Notes: generated by a model from the sequence alone, not told the origin. DNA of 64,000 bases from Paenibacillus sp. PastM-3 (GCF_029893965.1 NZ_JARXXP010000002.1:372001-436000); one strand, 5' to 3'. Shown: positions 44,615 through 53,389, counted from the stretch's first letter. Translations and numbers: made by a program.

Positions 44615-44935
44615 ATGAGCAAATTCGGTATGTATGCCAAGTTTACCGCCAAGCCTGGTGAACGCGATGCACTAGCAGCCATTCTGCTGGAAAGTGCTGC
44701 AGCGGCTGAAGCTGCGACAGAGTGTGAGCTCTATATTATCAATCATGCTGAGACAGAGCCTGATGTCCTCTGGGTAACAGAGGTCTGGAGCAGCCAGGAG
44801 GCCCATGCAGCCTCGCTTGCCCTTGAAGCTACAAGAGCTGCAATCGGGCGGGCGATGCCGCTGATTGCAGGCGTGGAGTCAACAAAAATCCGGCCGGTCG
44901 GCGGAAAAGGGCTAAACTTCAGCAGTGAAGGCTAG
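44615..44935 (+). CDS. Antibiotic biosynthesis monooxygenase (ABM) domain protein
   Basis: The protein has 106 residues of the dimeric alpha+beta barrel type. The N-terminal MYAKFTAKPGERDALAAILL strand-helix and the DVLWVTEVWSSQEAHAASL block are typical of putative quinol monooxygenases (YgiN-like). It starts 33 bp after the SunI-like gene behind TTGGAGG and is probably co-transcribed with it. Confidence 0.9.
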   Translation: MSKFGMYAKFTAKPGERDALAAILLESAAAAEAATECELYIINHAETEPDVLWVTEVWSSQEAHAASLALEATRAAIGRAMPLIAGVESTKIRPVGGKGLNFSSEG

Positions 44936-44991
44936 AGCATTAAAAGCCTTGGAGCAGCCTAATTCTCCCGGCTGACGGGTACGGCGGACTT

Positions 44992-45021
44992 TGCCCCCTG
45001 CACCGGAAGCCACAGGGGGCA
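44992..45021. terminator. Hairpin between convergent genes, terminator-like
   Basis: TGCCCCCTG and CAGGGGGCA arms (9 bp, perfect) lie between the convergent ABM and EcsC genes. There is no clear T run on either side, so termination is uncertain. Confidence 0.5.
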
Positions 45022-45028
45022 GCCTTAG

Positions 45029-45871
45029 CTATTCCTCATCCAGCTCGGCCAGCCGGGCCATAATCCTCCGTTTGCGGTAGAGCATCTGTGCCGCCTCCGC
45101 CACATCCTCAAGCGCCTTGCGGTTGGTATACGCGCCGAAGAACATCCCCGCCACCGGAACCGTCTGCAGCAGCTTCTTCCAGCCCCAGTTATCGCGGTAT
45201 ACGGTGATGACTTCCTTCCAGCCCTGGATTTTGGAGACGGCGGCATTGGCGCCGGCTGTAATATCGCCGCTGCCGCCGGCCTGCAGATTCAGCTCCTGCA
45301 GGATCGTACGTTTGCCGACCACATCGGAGGACGCGAATTGCATCACTTTCACAGTGAATATCCGCTCCGTCTTATCTGTAGGATCATAGCCGTAGCACAG
45401 GCCGATCTCCTGAATCACCTTTAGCGACAGCCCCAGAATGGCCGGGATATCCGCAGCCAGCGTAAATACCCCGCCGAAGCCCGTTGTCGCGCCCTGCACG
45501 GTGGCGACGTTCCGGCTGCTTCCGCTAAGCTTCTCCGCAGCGGCATCCATAACCGCCAGAGGATAAGGCCCATGCTCCGGAGCCCCCGCAGCTCTGCCTG
45601 CAGCCTCTACAAGCTGCCCTACCTTACGTCCGGCTACCAGATAATTGCCGCCGTTCTGAATATAGCTGCCCAGCTCGTCCAGCAGCTTGCCGATTTTTTC
45701 ATGAATGACCTTTGGGGTGACCTTGTCGAGCAGCTTGAACGGGAGACGGGTAATCCGGTCCCAGATCATTAGCTTATTCTGTTCCTTTTCCCACGCAGCA
45801 ATCCCGGAAAGTGCGCTGAGCAGTTCCTCCCGGGTCTCCAATGATGCAGCCTTCCCTGTGTTGTCCGGCAT
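45029..45871 (-). CDS. EcsC-family protein
   Basis: The protein has 280 residues. It matches the EcsC family with KVTPKVIHEKIGKL near the start, the glycine-rich GATTGFGGVFTLAADIPAILG and the end region VPVAGMFFGAYTNRKALEDVAEAA. The family takes its name from the third gene of the B. subtilis ecs operon and its function is unknown. The hydrophobic Gly/Ala stretches may associate with membranes. No ABC transporter genes accompany it here. Confidence 0.88.
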   Translation of the reverse strand: MPDNTGKAASLETREELLSALSGIAAWEKEQNKLMIWDRITRLPFKLLDKVTPKVIHEKIGKLLDELGSYIQNGGNYLVAGRKVGQLVEAAGRAAGAPEHGPYPLAVMDAAAEKLSGSSRNVATVQGATTGFGGVFTLAADIPAILGLSLKVIQEIGLCYGYDPTDKTERIFTVKVMQFASSDVVGKRTILQELNLQAGGSGDITAGANAAVSKIQGWKEVITVYRDNWGWKKLLQTVPVAGMFFGAYTNRKALEDVAEAAQMLYRKRRIMARLAELDEE

Positions 45872-46100
45872 TCGATCCCCTCCATATGGTTAAATATCAG
45901 CCCGGCTCTGCAGGCTGCGCTTGTTTCTGAAGTTCTACGCTGGCCTGTACAGACGGTTTCATCATCTTTAAGAGAATTAACCGCAAATGGCCTGCTTGAA
46001 TGCCGGGATGCCGGATAATCTGCCTCCCTGTTACCGTTACAGAAAAAAGGCATTCCCGGACAATGCCGGAAATGCCGGAGGTCAGCTGCACAGCTATAGT

Positions 46101-46385
46101 CTAGTCCTCAAATCCGCCCAGCTGCTGCTCCAGGCCGGCCAGCCTTTCCTGTTCATCGGCCAGCCGCGCTTCTACCAGCTCTACGCCATGGCCGTCCACC
46201 GAGCCTTCCGGTGCATGACTGACGGCTTCCTCTGCATGTGCCAGGCTATTCTCCGCCTGGCCGATCGTCTGCTCATCAGGATGGCTTAACGCCTGTGAGA
46301 CTGCATTATGCAGCTTAGTAACAGAATCATGGGCCTGATCCACGGTGCTGTTGGTCCGCAGGCTGGACTCGTAATGTGGTTTCAT
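46101..46385 (-). CDS. Small helical hypothetical protein (94 aa)
   Basis: The ATG at 46385 is chosen because GGGGGAG lies about 8 nt upstream. The product is 94 residues, acidic, rich in His, Ala, Gln and Ser, and almost entirely helical (DSVTKLHNAVSQAL and AENSLAHAEEAVSHA). I do not recognise the family. It lies just downstream of the large transporter gene's strand neighbour and is leftward like it. Confidence 0.65.
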   Translation of the reverse strand: MKPHYESSLRTNSTVDQAHDSVTKLHNAVSQALSHPDEQTIGQAENSLAHAEEAVSHAPEGSVDGHGVELVEARLADEQERLAGLEQQLGGFED

Positions 46386-46477
46386 GCTGGATACTCCCCC
46401 TTTTCTCACACTGTCTTTCTTCTTTAGGATGGATAGGGGGAGGCGTTCTTATGCACCTGCCTGCCGGGCAGGGCGGC

Positions 46478-47890
46478 CTAGATCAGGAACATGGCGGCTA
46501 CTGTCATCGCCGCCAGCCCCAGCAGGACCGGCTTCAGATTGCGCCGGGCCAGCTCGAACGGGCTGACGCCGCAGATGGCGGCAGCGGGAATGAGCGCCCA
46601 CGGGATCAGGGTGCCGCCGCCGACCCAGATGGCGGCTACCTGCCCAAGGGCGGTCAGCGTGGCGGCGCCGGAGTTGATCGCCGCCGCGAACATCTGGGCA
46701 ATCGAGCCGGCCAGCGAGATGCCGGAGAAGCCGGAGCCGTCGAGACCGGTGATCGCACCGATCACGGTCAGCGTTACGGCTCCCACAGCGCCGTTAAGCG
46801 GCACATGCTCCGCCAGGGCGACGCCGAGGTCGTTGACGATGCCGTGCGAGCCGTCCGGCAGCGCATTGCCGTACAGCGCGGTGAAGGCAGAATCGCCGAG
46901 ATAGAAGAAGGCGGCGATCGGGATAACCGGGCCGAACACTTTGAAGCCGAAGACGAAGCCTTCGATCAGGTAGGAGGTCGTCTTCTCCAGCCCCTGATTG
47001 CGGTGTGCCAGCAGCGTCGTCACGATCAGAATAAGCACGGCTGTACCGCCGACAAGGGCTGTCGCATCTCCCCCCTGCAGGTTCAGGACGAACATGCAGA
47101 TGACATCCAGCAGGAACAGCAGCGGGATGGCAATGGCCAGCCCTTTGCGCAGCCCTGCACTCATATAGACCGGCGCTGCCTCATCCGCTACGGATGCCGC
47201 GAGGTCTGCCGGCCCTTTTCCCGTAACCAGCCCGTCTCTCCACGTTCCGTTCTTCTGGTCCCGGCACATCATCCAGAAGGCTGTAACTGTAGTTACAAGC
47301 CCCATAACAATAACCAGCGGCACGCTGGCCTGCATTACGCTGGATACCGGAAGGCCGGCTGCATCGGCAGTCAGCTTGGGTGCACCCTGGATAATGTAGT
47401 CACCGGATAAGGCGATGCCGTGGCCGAACAGGTTCATTGCCATCGCCGCACCGAGAGCCGGCAGGCCGACCCGGACCGCCACCGGCAGCAGCACAGCACC
47501 GACCAGCGCAACTGCCGGTGAGGGCCAGAAGAAGAAGGAGGTCACCATCATAATCAGCCCGATTCCCCAGTAAGCCATCGCCGGCGTCCGCAGGAAACGG
47601 GTGAGCGGTGCGACCATCATTTCATTAATACCTGTAATGATCAGAATCCGGCTCATTGCCACAATAATGGAGATAATCATAATGGTCCCCATCAGTTCCT
47701 TGGTCGCAAAGATGAATGAATTAAATATGCCGGATACGGAACCGGTGACAGTCGTTGTAGCCAGCAGCCCCAAGGCAAAAATTCCGGCCACACAGATCAT
47801 CGTTGTGTCACGCCGCCGGATCAGCAGCGCCAGGATGAACACGATAAAGACCAGATATACATAGTGGATTGCACTTAAATGGATACCCAT
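46478..47890 (-). CDS. Polytopic secondary transporter, substrate unknown
   Basis: The protein has 470 residues and about 12 membrane helices. The second half repeats the layout of the first, with small-residue-rich hairpin segments (MNLFGHGIALSGDYIIQG and GAITGLDGSGFSGISLAG) of the kind seen in ion-transporter-superfamily carriers such as GntP, CitM and DcuC. The family is not named with confidence. A soluble loop at about 215-245 (DQKNGTWRDGLV) divides the halves. No catabolic genes flank it to suggest a substrate. Confidence 0.75.
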   Translation of the reverse strand: MGIHLSAIHYVYLVFIVFILALLIRRRDTTMICVAGIFALGLLATTTVTGSVSGIFNSFIFATKELMGTIMIISIIVAMSRILIITGINEMMVAPLTRFLRTPAMAYWGIGLIMMVTSFFFWPSPAVALVGAVLLPVAVRVGLPALGAAMAMNLFGHGIALSGDYIIQGAPKLTADAAGLPVSSVMQASVPLVIVMGLVTTVTAFWMMCRDQKNGTWRDGLVTGKGPADLAASVADEAAPVYMSAGLRKGLAIAIPLLFLLDVICMFVLNLQGGDATALVGGTAVLILIVTTLLAHRNQGLEKTTSYLIEGFVFGFKVFGPVIPIAAFFYLGDSAFTALYGNALPDGSHGIVNDLGVALAEHVPLNGAVGAVTLTVIGAITGLDGSGFSGISLAGSIAQMFAAAINSGAATLTALGQVAAIWVGGGTLIPWALIPAAAICGVSPFELARRNLKPVLLGLAAMTVAAMFLI

Positions 47891-48017
47891 TGTGAAGCGC
47901 GCCCCCTTTCTTCTATAGCAGAATGGTGCTATATGCTATGCAGAAGACTGGGCGTATGTTCGCAGGTTCCGGGCTGAAGCGACAATATTCGCCGACCATG
48001 TAGACCGCACACCTCAA

Positions 48018-48042
48018 AGACCGCCCCGGAGCCGGAGCGGCC
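48018..48042 (-). terminator. Possible terminator after the methyltransferase gene
   Basis: GGCCGCTCCGG and CCGGGGCGGTC arms give a GC-rich stem on the minus strand followed by TCTTT, 11-35 bp beyond the stop codon. The stem has mismatches. Confidence 0.5.
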
Positions 48043-48052
48043 TGAATCTTTC

Positions 48053-48832
48053 CTACATTTTGACTGCAGCGATCATAAAACGGTGTTCCATGCTTTCAAT
48101 ATAGCCCTCACGCTCAAGCTGCTGCTGAAGCAGAACAAGCCGGTCATAGCATTTCTCAACCGAAAAGTCCGGGAATTCCCATTCTATAATTTTTGCAAAA
48201 TACACCAGTGCCCCTATATCCCTGAACCGCAGCAGCGGGAACATCTCAGCAGCCTCTATAACCTTGAACCCGCAGCGCTGCAGTTCACTGCAGACCGGCT
48301 CCACGCTGAAATAATGATCGGCGGGAGCTGCATCTTCACCAAGCAGAAACTCCGATAAAGCCCGGTTGTTCCGGCCTCCGACCTGCTGGGTAATAAAGAC
48401 CCCGCCCGGCTGCAAAATCCGGTGCACCTCCCGGGATGAAAATGCCTCATGCCGGTTCATAACCAGCTCAAACGATCCGTCCGCAAACGGCAGTTCATCA
48501 TCCGAATACACCTGCCTCAGCTCAATTCCGTGAGGCGGAAGCAGCTTACTGCAAATCTCCACATTAGGCGGATAAGCCTCTGTAGCATAGGTCCGCCCCG
48601 GCGGAGGCGACAGTGACAGCAGAAATTCTCCGCCGCCTGTGCCCATATCAAGCAGATTGCCTGTTAAACCGTTCATATATGTTCTAACGGCTGCTTCATA
48701 ATTCCAGGGCAGCTCTTCCTCTTCCATCCGTCCGGACAGCGCATAGAAATCCCAGCCCCGGAAGGAGCGCTGCTCCTCCTGCAGCCAGCTTTTCTTCCAA
48801 TAATCCATATCCATTTTGTCTGTTCCCATCAT
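48053..48832 (-). CDS. Class I SAM-dependent methyltransferase with structured leader
   Basis: The start is placed at the tandem ATG ATG (48832/48829) behind GAGGGG; a TTG-initiated frame to 48904 is open but lacks a ribosome site. The product has about 260 residues. The SAM-binding motif I is LLDMGTGGGEFLL, followed by YATEAYPPNV, the motif II region DELPFADGSFELVMNRH and post-motif GGVFITQQVGG. It resembles small-molecule or rRNA-type methyltransferases, but no recognition domain names the substrate. The leader at 48875-48965 can fold in two competing ways. Confidence 0.85.
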   Translation of the reverse strand: MMGTDKMDMDYWKKSWLQEEQRSFRGWDFYALSGRMEEEELPWNYEAAVRTYMNGLTGNLLDMGTGGGEFLLSLSPPPGRTYATEAYPPNVEICSKLLPPHGIELRQVYSDDELPFADGSFELVMNRHEAFSSREVHRILQPGGVFITQQVGGRNNRALSEFLLGEDAAPADHYFSVEPVCSELQRCGFKVIEAAEMFPLLRFRDIGALVYFAKIIEWEFPDFSVEKCYDRLVLLQQQLEREGYIESMEHRFMIAAVKM

Positions 48833-48874
48833 AATGCCCCTCTCGCATGTGTTTATTCTAAGCTCTGCGAATGA

Positions 48875-48965
48875 GGTGCAGCCAAGGGACCAGCCTGATA
48901 ACAAGTTGTGTTCCTTCTATAGCCCGGTGCGATCCTGTTATCAGATCAGTCTGGCTGCACCGGGC
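48875..48965 (-). promoter_or_regulatory. Leader with overlapping, mutually exclusive inverted repeats
   Basis: GGTGCAGCC (48875-48883) pairs with GGCTGCACC (48953-48961), and CTGATAACA (48895-48903) pairs inside it with TGTTATCAG (48936-48944). GCACCGGGC (48957-48965) can instead pair with GCCCGGTGC (48922-48930), which breaks the first stem. All arms are perfect 9-mers. On the minus strand this lies 40-130 nt ahead of the methyltransferase start. Confidence 0.5.
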
Positions 48966-49050
48966 AGTTACCTCGTTTAATCACCATCACAATTCCCTCA
49001 CCTTCAAATAAGTAAGCTGGTGTCACCTCTTCATAGTAGCATGCAGACAT

Positions 49051-49077
49051 AACAAGGGGAAGCCTGACGGCTCCCCC
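49051..49077 (-). terminator. Terminator after the flavoprotein reductase gene
   Basis: GGGGAGCC and GGCTTCCCC arms with a GTCA loop are followed by TTGTT on the minus strand, about 35 bp after the stop codon. Confidence 0.75.
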
Positions 49078-49109
49078 TGATTGCCCAACTATAGTGTTCT
49101 GCTAAAAAG

Positions 49110-51098
49110 CTATTTCCCCAGTGCAGCTGCAGCCGCATCTTCGCCGCCGAGACGTCCGGAGGTGAAGGAGTAGCCGAGGCCCACGCCATTGCCGACGTAG
49201 GTGTCATTATACAGAACCCCTTCGGATTCCAAACCGACGGCATACAATCCCTTAACCGGCACCCGTTTGTCATTCAGCACCTGAAACTTTGTGTTTACGA
49301 GCAGGCCGCCGACCGAACCGAGATTGTTGATCTCTGCAATTACCGCATAGTAGGGGCCGCTTTCGCCCATCGGCAGCAGATATTCCTTCGCTTTGCCGAA
49401 TTCGCTATCCACCCCGCTCTTGGCGGCCGCCTCGTATTTGGTGAAGGCCTCCTTGAACACAGCTGCATCCATGCCGGCACTTGCAGCCAGCTCTTCGATG
49501 GTATTGCCTTTAAATCCGTCACCGTTTGCAGCCATGGCATCAAATACCTTGTCCACATCCTGCCAAGGATTGTCCAGGGTGAACTTGTCTGTGAAGGCCG
49601 CGTAGAATTCCGGCGGCATTCCCGGCAGGCCTGGTGCTTTTACCCCGTTCATCCCCTTTGTCTTCAGCGCGTTAAGCTGTGCCTTTGAGACGATAACCAG
49701 GTGATAGGCTCCGTTAAAAGCACTGGTATTCGCCGCCGCTACAGCGGTAAGCGTCGCCGCTTCGTCCCTAAATCTCGCTCCCGAAGGGCCAACGTTCATA
49801 AAATTAGGCAGATAGGTTGTCATCAGCGGATAACTGGCCTGGAACGGCTCATACTGGGCCTTCAGCTTCTCTGTTGCTCTGGCCAGCGTCTGGTGCAGCA
49901 TCTGTCCGCCGAAGTTATCCGGCACCTTGGCTCCGGCTTCCCAGGCCATCTTCAGGCCTTCTCCGATATTCTGGCCCAGCCCGCCGTTTACGCCTTCAAA
50001 CCCGAAGGCCTCCTTGACCATTTCCTTGTTGGCCGCGTAACCGCCGGTTGCCATTACAACACTTTTACCGGTAATTTCGAGGGCAGTGCCGTCAGCTTTC
50101 TCGGCTATTACTCCGGTTACTTCACCGCCCGCGCCAGTAATCAGCTTCTTGGCAGTTGTTTCGGTGAGGACCTGGCCGCCGCCTTTTTCCACTGATTCAG
50201 CCAGCATGGCCCGCAGCAGATCCTGGCGTGTCTCATAGGCCGGAAGCATATGCAGCTGTTCGCCGCCAAAATTGATAAAGGTCGTCTGGTAGCCCTTCCC
50301 GGTCAGCCAGTCGTAGGTTTCACCGGACTTGGTTACATATTGACGGACCGCTGCCGCATCCACCCGCCAGTGATTGTTAACGATCCAGTCGGATATTTCC
50401 TCCTCAACGCTGACTTTAAGTCCGCTGCTGACTGCGGCTGAAGAGTTATAGAATTTCCCCGCCCAGGACAGATTGCTCGCCCCGCCGATGGTCGCTGTTT
50501 TTTCGATAAGGATCACCTTGGCACCTTGATCCGCAGCCGAGACTGCCGCCGACACGCCGGATGCTCCTGCACCCACCACGACTACGTCAGCCGCAAGCTG
50601 CTCTGTTTTGCCTGCGCCTGCTTTGGCGACTTCCCTGGATTTGAAGGCGGCAACGTCGCCGCCGGCCTGGTTAAGGGCATCTTCAACAGCAGCCAGAATG
50701 GCATTGCTGGACTCGGAAGCCCCGCTGACGGCATCCACCTTCAGGGTCTGGCCGGTAATAATCTGCTCCTTGATCTTGTCGATCGCCTCAACGCCGATTC
50801 CGGCGGTTTCGCTCTGGCTGACGACTTTGATGTCCGTAATGGTCTGTTTGTCGTCCAATGTGACTTCTACCTGAATTTTGCCGTCCTTGCCGTCCGCCTC
50901 CGCTATGTAGGTCCCTGCCTTAAAAGAAGCCGGTATCCCGCTGCTGTCTGCAGCCTGCTGCGTAGCCTCGGGCGATGCTGCCGGCTGCCCGGTTGCCGCC
51001 GGCTCCGCGGAGTTTCCGCTGCAGCCGCCGATGACGGCCAGGATCATGATCAGACTGATGGACACATTGAACATTCTGGTTAAGCTTGGCTTTCTCAC
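49110..51098 (-). CDS. Extracytoplasmic FMN/FAD fumarate-reductase-like lipoprotein
   Basis: The protein has 662 residues. A lipoprotein signal ends at AVIGGC (Cys26). An FMN-binding domain (about 58-145) has DAVSGASES, the covalent-FMN attachment motif with Ser in place of the usual Thr. The FAD domain starts at VVVVGAGASGVSAAVSAAD (about 173) and continues with the fumarate-reductase/succinate-dehydrogenase flavoprotein fold, ending in GLYAVGLESEGVLYND and GLGYSFTSGR. Such proteins reduce fumarate, urocanate or other enoates outside the cell with electrons from the membrane. It is downstream of a MerR gene, and its promoter has a MerR-type layout. Confidence 0.92.
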   Translation of the reverse strand: MRKPSLTRMFNVSISLIMILAVIGGCSGNSAEPAATGQPAASPEATQQAADSSGIPASFKAGTYIAEADGKDGKIQVEVTLDDKQTITDIKVVSQSETAGIGVEAIDKIKEQIITGQTLKVDAVSGASESSNAILAAVEDALNQAGGDVAAFKSREVAKAGAGKTEQLAADVVVVGAGASGVSAAVSAADQGAKVILIEKTATIGGASNLSWAGKFYNSSAAVSSGLKVSVEEEISDWIVNNHWRVDAAAVRQYVTKSGETYDWLTGKGYQTTFINFGGEQLHMLPAYETRQDLLRAMLAESVEKGGGQVLTETTAKKLITGAGGEVTGVIAEKADGTALEITGKSVVMATGGYAANKEMVKEAFGFEGVNGGLGQNIGEGLKMAWEAGAKVPDNFGGQMLHQTLARATEKLKAQYEPFQASYPLMTTYLPNFMNVGPSGARFRDEAATLTAVAAANTSAFNGAYHLVIVSKAQLNALKTKGMNGVKAPGLPGMPPEFYAAFTDKFTLDNPWQDVDKVFDAMAANGDGFKGNTIEELAASAGMDAAVFKEAFTKYEAAAKSGVDSEFGKAKEYLLPMGESGPYYAVIAEINNLGSVGGLLVNTKFQVLNDKRVPVKGLYAVGLESEGVLYNDTYVGNGVGLGYSFTSGRLGGEDAAAAALGK

Positions 51099-51149
51099 TT
51101 TCTTGTTCCCCCTGTCGAATGATGCTGCTTACTTAATGTGATGCCACTG

Positions 51150-51180
51150 AGTGTAAACCTTGGTGCAGCACCAAGGTCAA
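51150..51180 (-). promoter_or_regulatory. MerR-type promoter with 19-bp spacer and 21-bp palindromic operator
   Basis: On the minus strand the -35 TTGACC (plus 51175-51180) and the -10 TACACT (plus 51150-51155) are 19 bp apart. The spacer holds the perfect palindrome ACCTTGGTGC-A-GCACCAAGGT (51157-51177 on plus). Over-long spacers with a centred dyad are the mark of MerR activators. It lies 52 bp upstream of the flavoprotein start and directly downstream of the MerR gene. Confidence 0.85.
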
Positions 51181-51234
51181 TGAAGGAGTTGTGAATTTTT
51201 TCTCAAAGTCAGGTGTGTGGAATGGTCCGGATGA

Positions 51235-52047
51235 TCAGGTGCTGACTGGAATATTGATTTCCAGATACGTCCTATTCTCGTCCTCCAGCCGTTCTGTGAA
51301 CAGGATTTTGCCGTAAACACCGCCGTTCACGGTATAGCCCTGCTCCCCGGCGTAATCCAGCATAAACTGAAAATCTTTACGTTCAAGATAATCTTCATAG
51401 GAGTTTATGATGACGGATGAGACACATACGCCTGGCGGAATGTACTGCATACTGTCATTGATGCATACGCCCAGCTTGTGCTGATCCTCTTCGAGGAGCG
51501 CCAGCCCCCAGCCGTAAACAAGCTCCCCGTCCCGGCTGAGGCTCTCCGTATTCTCCGTGCGAAAAGAATAGAAGGTGAACGGCAGCAGCTCCATCCAGGC
51601 CTGGACCGTCTGCTTGAGGGACTCCTTTTGCAGGAGCTGGTTCTTATCCGTCTGCTGTATCCGGTACATTCCCGGCATCTGCTTGATCCGGCACTTATAA
51701 AGCGTATCCCCCAGCTCCGTAAGCCCCTTATGGATGCTGTTGATTTTGTCCAGCAGCATGGTGTTCCGCCTGATTTCCTCCTCCAGCTGCAGCTGAGCGG
51801 CGTATATCGACTCCACCACCCGCTCTGCCGGCGCCTCGCTGATCAGCTCGGCCACATTGTGCAGCGGAATCTGCATGCTCCGGTACCAGCGGCTAGACAG
51901 CAGATTCCGGGCATCCAGATCATTGAAGTACCGGTAATTGTTACGGCAGCCCTTTTCAGGCTTCACAATATCGTGCTTCTCATATAAACGCAGCGTATCC
52001 GCCGTTATGCCAAGAATCGACGCGAACTCCCCGATCGAATATTTCAT
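51235..52047 (-). CDS. MerR-family regulator with effector-binding C-terminal domain
   Basis: The protein has 270 residues. The N-terminal winged helix (1-72) has YSIGEFASILGITADTLRLYEKHDIV with the usual Tyr/Arg DNA contacts. A dimerisation coiled coil (about 78-115) is followed by a GyrI/BmrR-like ligand domain (about 150-268) with no metal-binding Cys cluster. It should sense an organic ligand and twist the promoter at 51150-51180 to activate the flavoprotein gene. The gene precedes the target in the same direction. Confidence 0.92.
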   Translation of the reverse strand: MKYSIGEFASILGITADTLRLYEKHDIVKPEKGCRNNYRYFNDLDARNLLSSRWYRSMQIPLHNVAELISEAPAERVVESIYAAQLQLEEEIRRNTMLLDKINSIHKGLTELGDTLYKCRIKQMPGMYRIQQTDKNQLLQKESLKQTVQAWMELLPFTFYSFRTENTESLSRDGELVYGWGLALLEEDQHKLGVCINDSMQYIPPGVCVSSVIINSYEDYLERKDFQFMLDYAGEQGYTVNGGVYGKILFTERLEDENRTYLEINIPVST

Positions 52048-52285
52048 AAAAAGCCCCCCAGCTTTACCGAAATTTCATGTCTTTATACCTTTTATGATAA
52101 TTGGTTCGTCTGGAAGCTTTTGTGGTGTTTATCACACGGATCTGAATACCTCCAGTCCGAATGTAATTTCAAAAGATTATTCCCATTGTAGGCCTAAGCG
52201 CGTGCTTTTCCAGTCGCCTGCCGGTGTAAATCTCGTATATACTTACAATATACCAATCCATGCTATACGCAGAGGTGAATCCTCA

Positions 52286-53389
52286 ATGAATCTGAAGGAA
52301 AAAGTTCACAGCCTCCCCTTAACACCCGGCGTCTACCTGATGAAGGACAGTCTCGGCCACATTATTTATGTCGGTAAGGCCAAGCAGCTCCGCAAACGGG
52401 TACAGTCTTATTTTTATAATAATAAAGGCCACTCCCCCAAGGTTGTTCAGCTTGTCCGCAATATCAGGGACCTGGAGTACCGGCTGACCGATACGGAATT
52501 TGAAGCCTTCATGCTGGAGTGCCAGCTGATTAAGGAAATCAAGCCGATGTATAACCGGAAAATGAAAAATCCGCTCGCCTACAGCTATATCTCGGTCCGT
52601 GAGGATAAAGCGCGCCGCCAGCTTGAAGTCAGCTACGATCCCGGACCTCCGGGGGACTGGCTTCACTTTGGCCCGTATACGAGCAGAAGCACGGTAGAGC
52701 GTGCTCTGCAGGGCATTAAGGAGAGCCAGCGGATTCTATGCAGCAATCCTCATACCCAGGGTTCCCTCTGCCTTAACCATTCACTCGGCCTCTGCATCGG
52801 CATGTGCGGCGAAGGCGCTGCGCTGGAAGCCTATAACAGGATTATAGACAGAGTAATCGCGCTGCTGGACGGACGGGATCTGAGTATACTGAATGATCTG
52901 GAGCAGCGTATGCATGAGGCAGCGGAGCGGTTCGACTTTGAGGCTGCAGCCAAATACCGCGACTATTCGGGAGCAGTTCAGGCGCTGCTCCAGAAGGAAA
53001 AGGTCTCGCGGTTCACCGGCGAGAACAATAATATCGCCGTGCTGGAGCCGGTGGACGGGGATAGCATCAAGCTGATCCTGATTAAAGGTGCGCGGATTAT
53101 ATACCGGACTGCACTGGATTTGCGGCACATGAACCGCGGGCAGCTGCAGGCTGCGGTGCACTCGGCCATTCTGGAGCAGTTCGCTGCCGCAGCTCCTGAA
53201 GGTGCCGCGACAATCAGCCGCCACACGATTGATGAGGCGCAGATTATTTACAGCTACCTCAAAAGCAGCTCCGGCAGCTATCTGATCGTTCCGCCGGAGT
53301 GGCTTGCTGCTGCCCCAGGGCCTCTGCTGGCAGACGCTGTGGACAAGCTGCTGATAGACTGTTTTGAGCAGCTGGAGGAGGTAGATTAG
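52286..53389 (+). CDS. Short UvrC-like GIY-YIG endonuclease (Cho-like)
   Basis: The ATG at 52286 with AGAGGTG upstream is chosen; the longer open frame to 51938 overlaps the divergent MerR gene. The product has 367 residues. The GIY-YIG nuclease domain (about 10-95) has PGVYLMKDSLGHIIYVGKAK and the Arg in QLRKRVQSYF. A cysteine-bearing middle (CLNHSLGLCIGMC, about 172-184) resembles the UvrC cluster region. A UVR/UvrB-binding helix pair lies at about 205-240 (EQRMHEAAERFDFEAAAKYRD). The C-terminal RNase-H-like and HhH domains of full UvrC are absent. It probably incises only on the 3' side, like E. coli Cho. Confidence 0.85.
   Translation: MNLKEKVHSLPLTPGVYLMKDSLGHIIYVGKAKQLRKRVQSYFYNNKGHSPKVVQLVRNIRDLEYRLTDTEFEAFMLECQLIKEIKPMYNRKMKNPLAYSYISVREDKARRQLEVSYDPGPPGDWLHFGPYTSRSTVERALQGIKESQRILCSNPHTQGSLCLNHSLGLCIGMCGEGAALEAYNRIIDRVIALLDGRDLSILNDLEQRMHEAAERFDFEAAAKYRDYSGAVQALLQKEKVSRFTGENNNIAVLEPVDGDSIKLILIKGARIIYRTALDLRHMNRGQLQAAVHSAILEQFAAAAPEGAATISRHTIDEAQIIYSYLKSSSGSYLIVPPEWLAAAPGPLLADAVDKLLIDCFEQLEEVD

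Noticed and set aside
46376..47410. A 344-codon frame on the plus strand
   Set aside because: It is antisense to the polytopic transporter and reads as Gln/Arg/Gly/His-rich sequence without domains, a GC-bias artefact.
51938..52285. N-terminal extension of the UvrC-like protein
   Set aside because: It overlaps the start of the divergent MerR gene and has no UvrC-like sequence; the ATG at 52286 has its own ribosome site and begins at the nuclease domain.
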